The notes under the pieces: generated by a model
Seen by the model: the letters and a program-made list of their open reading frames with translations, nothing else
What the model was told of the DNA's origin: nothing
Databases searched by the model: none
Translations under genes and position numbers: made by a program
Part shown: positions 5,003 to 5,194 of the stretch, one piece after another
Layout: each line of letters opens with the position of its first letter
Numbering within the stretch: the first letter of the stretch is position 1
NCBI GenBank assembly: GCA_026706395.1
Contig: JAPOYU010000151.1
Coordinates: 1 to 5,194, forward strand
Direction: 5' to 3'
Length of the DNA: 5,194 bases
DNA from: Chloroflexota bacterium
Lineage (GTDB): Bacteria; Chloroflexota; Anaerolineae; Aggregatilineales; Phototrophicaceae

Positions 5003-5194
5003 CCCACCCCCGCCGCATCGCCACCCAGCTCGCCTTCCTCCTCCTGCCCATCGCCATCTCGCTGGCCATCGGCGCCATCCTCGTCATCGCCGTAGGGCGC
5101 GACCCGCTCGAAGTCGTCGACGCCCTCTGGAAAGGCGCCTTCAAAGACAGCCGCAAGCTCGGCGGCGTCTTCAATTTCTGGATCCCGCTCACCC
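4999..5194 (+). CDS. ABC importer permease, N-terminus (YufP-like, BPD_transp_2 family), cut by window end
   Basis: Only the first 65 residues are in the window. After a short basic start (MTHPRRIATQ) comes one hydrophobic membrane segment (about 11-33), then GRDPLEVVDALWKGAFKDS, which follows the pattern I recall for permeases of nucleoside transporters (a 'NPLEAYGALLKGAFG'-like stretch). The next part (FNFWIPLT) leads towards the second membrane segment. It would form a membrane channel driven by the tandem ATPase encoded at 1137-2633. The sequence is GC-rich again from the ATG. The gene has no recognisable Shine-Dalgarno just upstream, and its ATG overlaps the nuclease TGA, so translation probably depends on ribosomes finishing the nuclease. 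The rest of the protein, a second permease and a BMP-type binding protein would be expected elsewhere. Confidence 0.82.
   Translation, partial: MTHPRRIATQLAFLLLPIAISLAIGAILVIAVGRDPLEVVDALWKGAFKDSRKLGGVFNFWIPLT

Noticed and set aside
1..5194. CRISPR arrays, tRNA genes, rRNA and insertion sequences
   Set aside because: I saw no spaced direct repeats, no cloverleaf or conserved rRNA segments and no transposase-like translation on either strand.

Overview
The window looks like a GC-rich bacterial chromosome, most plausibly a member of the Chloroflexota (Anaerolineae-like). That placement is an inference from the style of the Ig-like lipoprotein, the BMP-family nucleoside-type ABC transporter and weak Shine-Dalgarno use; no rRNA or other phylogenetic marker is present. 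There are no tRNAs, rRNAs, CRISPR arrays or recognisable transposases.

Left part (1-1048). A minus-strand remnant of a DNA methyltransferase (45-296) keeps a start codon and a good ribosome binding site but ends just where the catalytic DPPF-type motif should begin. A gene-poor stretch (297-625) follows, then a small predicted lipoprotein with one Ig-like domain (626-1048, +).

Transporter operon (1137-2633 and 4999-5194 onward). A 498-residue tandem ABC ATPase of the RbsA/YufO class and the N-terminus of a matching YufP-like permease form the energy and membrane parts of an uptake system, probably for nucleosides or a related solute. The two genes are normally neighbours. Here about 2.3-2.4 kb of foreign-looking DNA separates them.

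Inserted cassette (about 2641-4998, +). Three ORFs, visibly poorer in G+C and richer in AGA/ATA codons, run in the same direction: a very acidic, aromatic-rich 80-residue protein, a 394-residue ParB-N-like protein with a GNRR motif, and a 289-residue Mrr-type PD-(D/E)XK nuclease (E124, D152, Q178-x-K180). The cassette seems to have its own sigma70-type promoter (TTGGCA-16-TATTAT) directly after the ATPase stop. The ParB-like and nuclease genes overlap by ATGA, and so do the nuclease and the permease. A strong but orphaned Shine-Dalgarno sequence (GGGGAGG, 2634-2640) sits just after the ATPase stop with no usable start codon, which suggests the cassette landed between the permease's ribosome binding site and its ATG.

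The most interesting reading is that the cassette is a compact, possibly undescribed, defence or DNA-targeting system (small acidic protein, ParB-like DNA or nucleotide binder, Mrr-like nuclease) placed inside a housekeeping transport operon. Its function is inferred from domains and context only.
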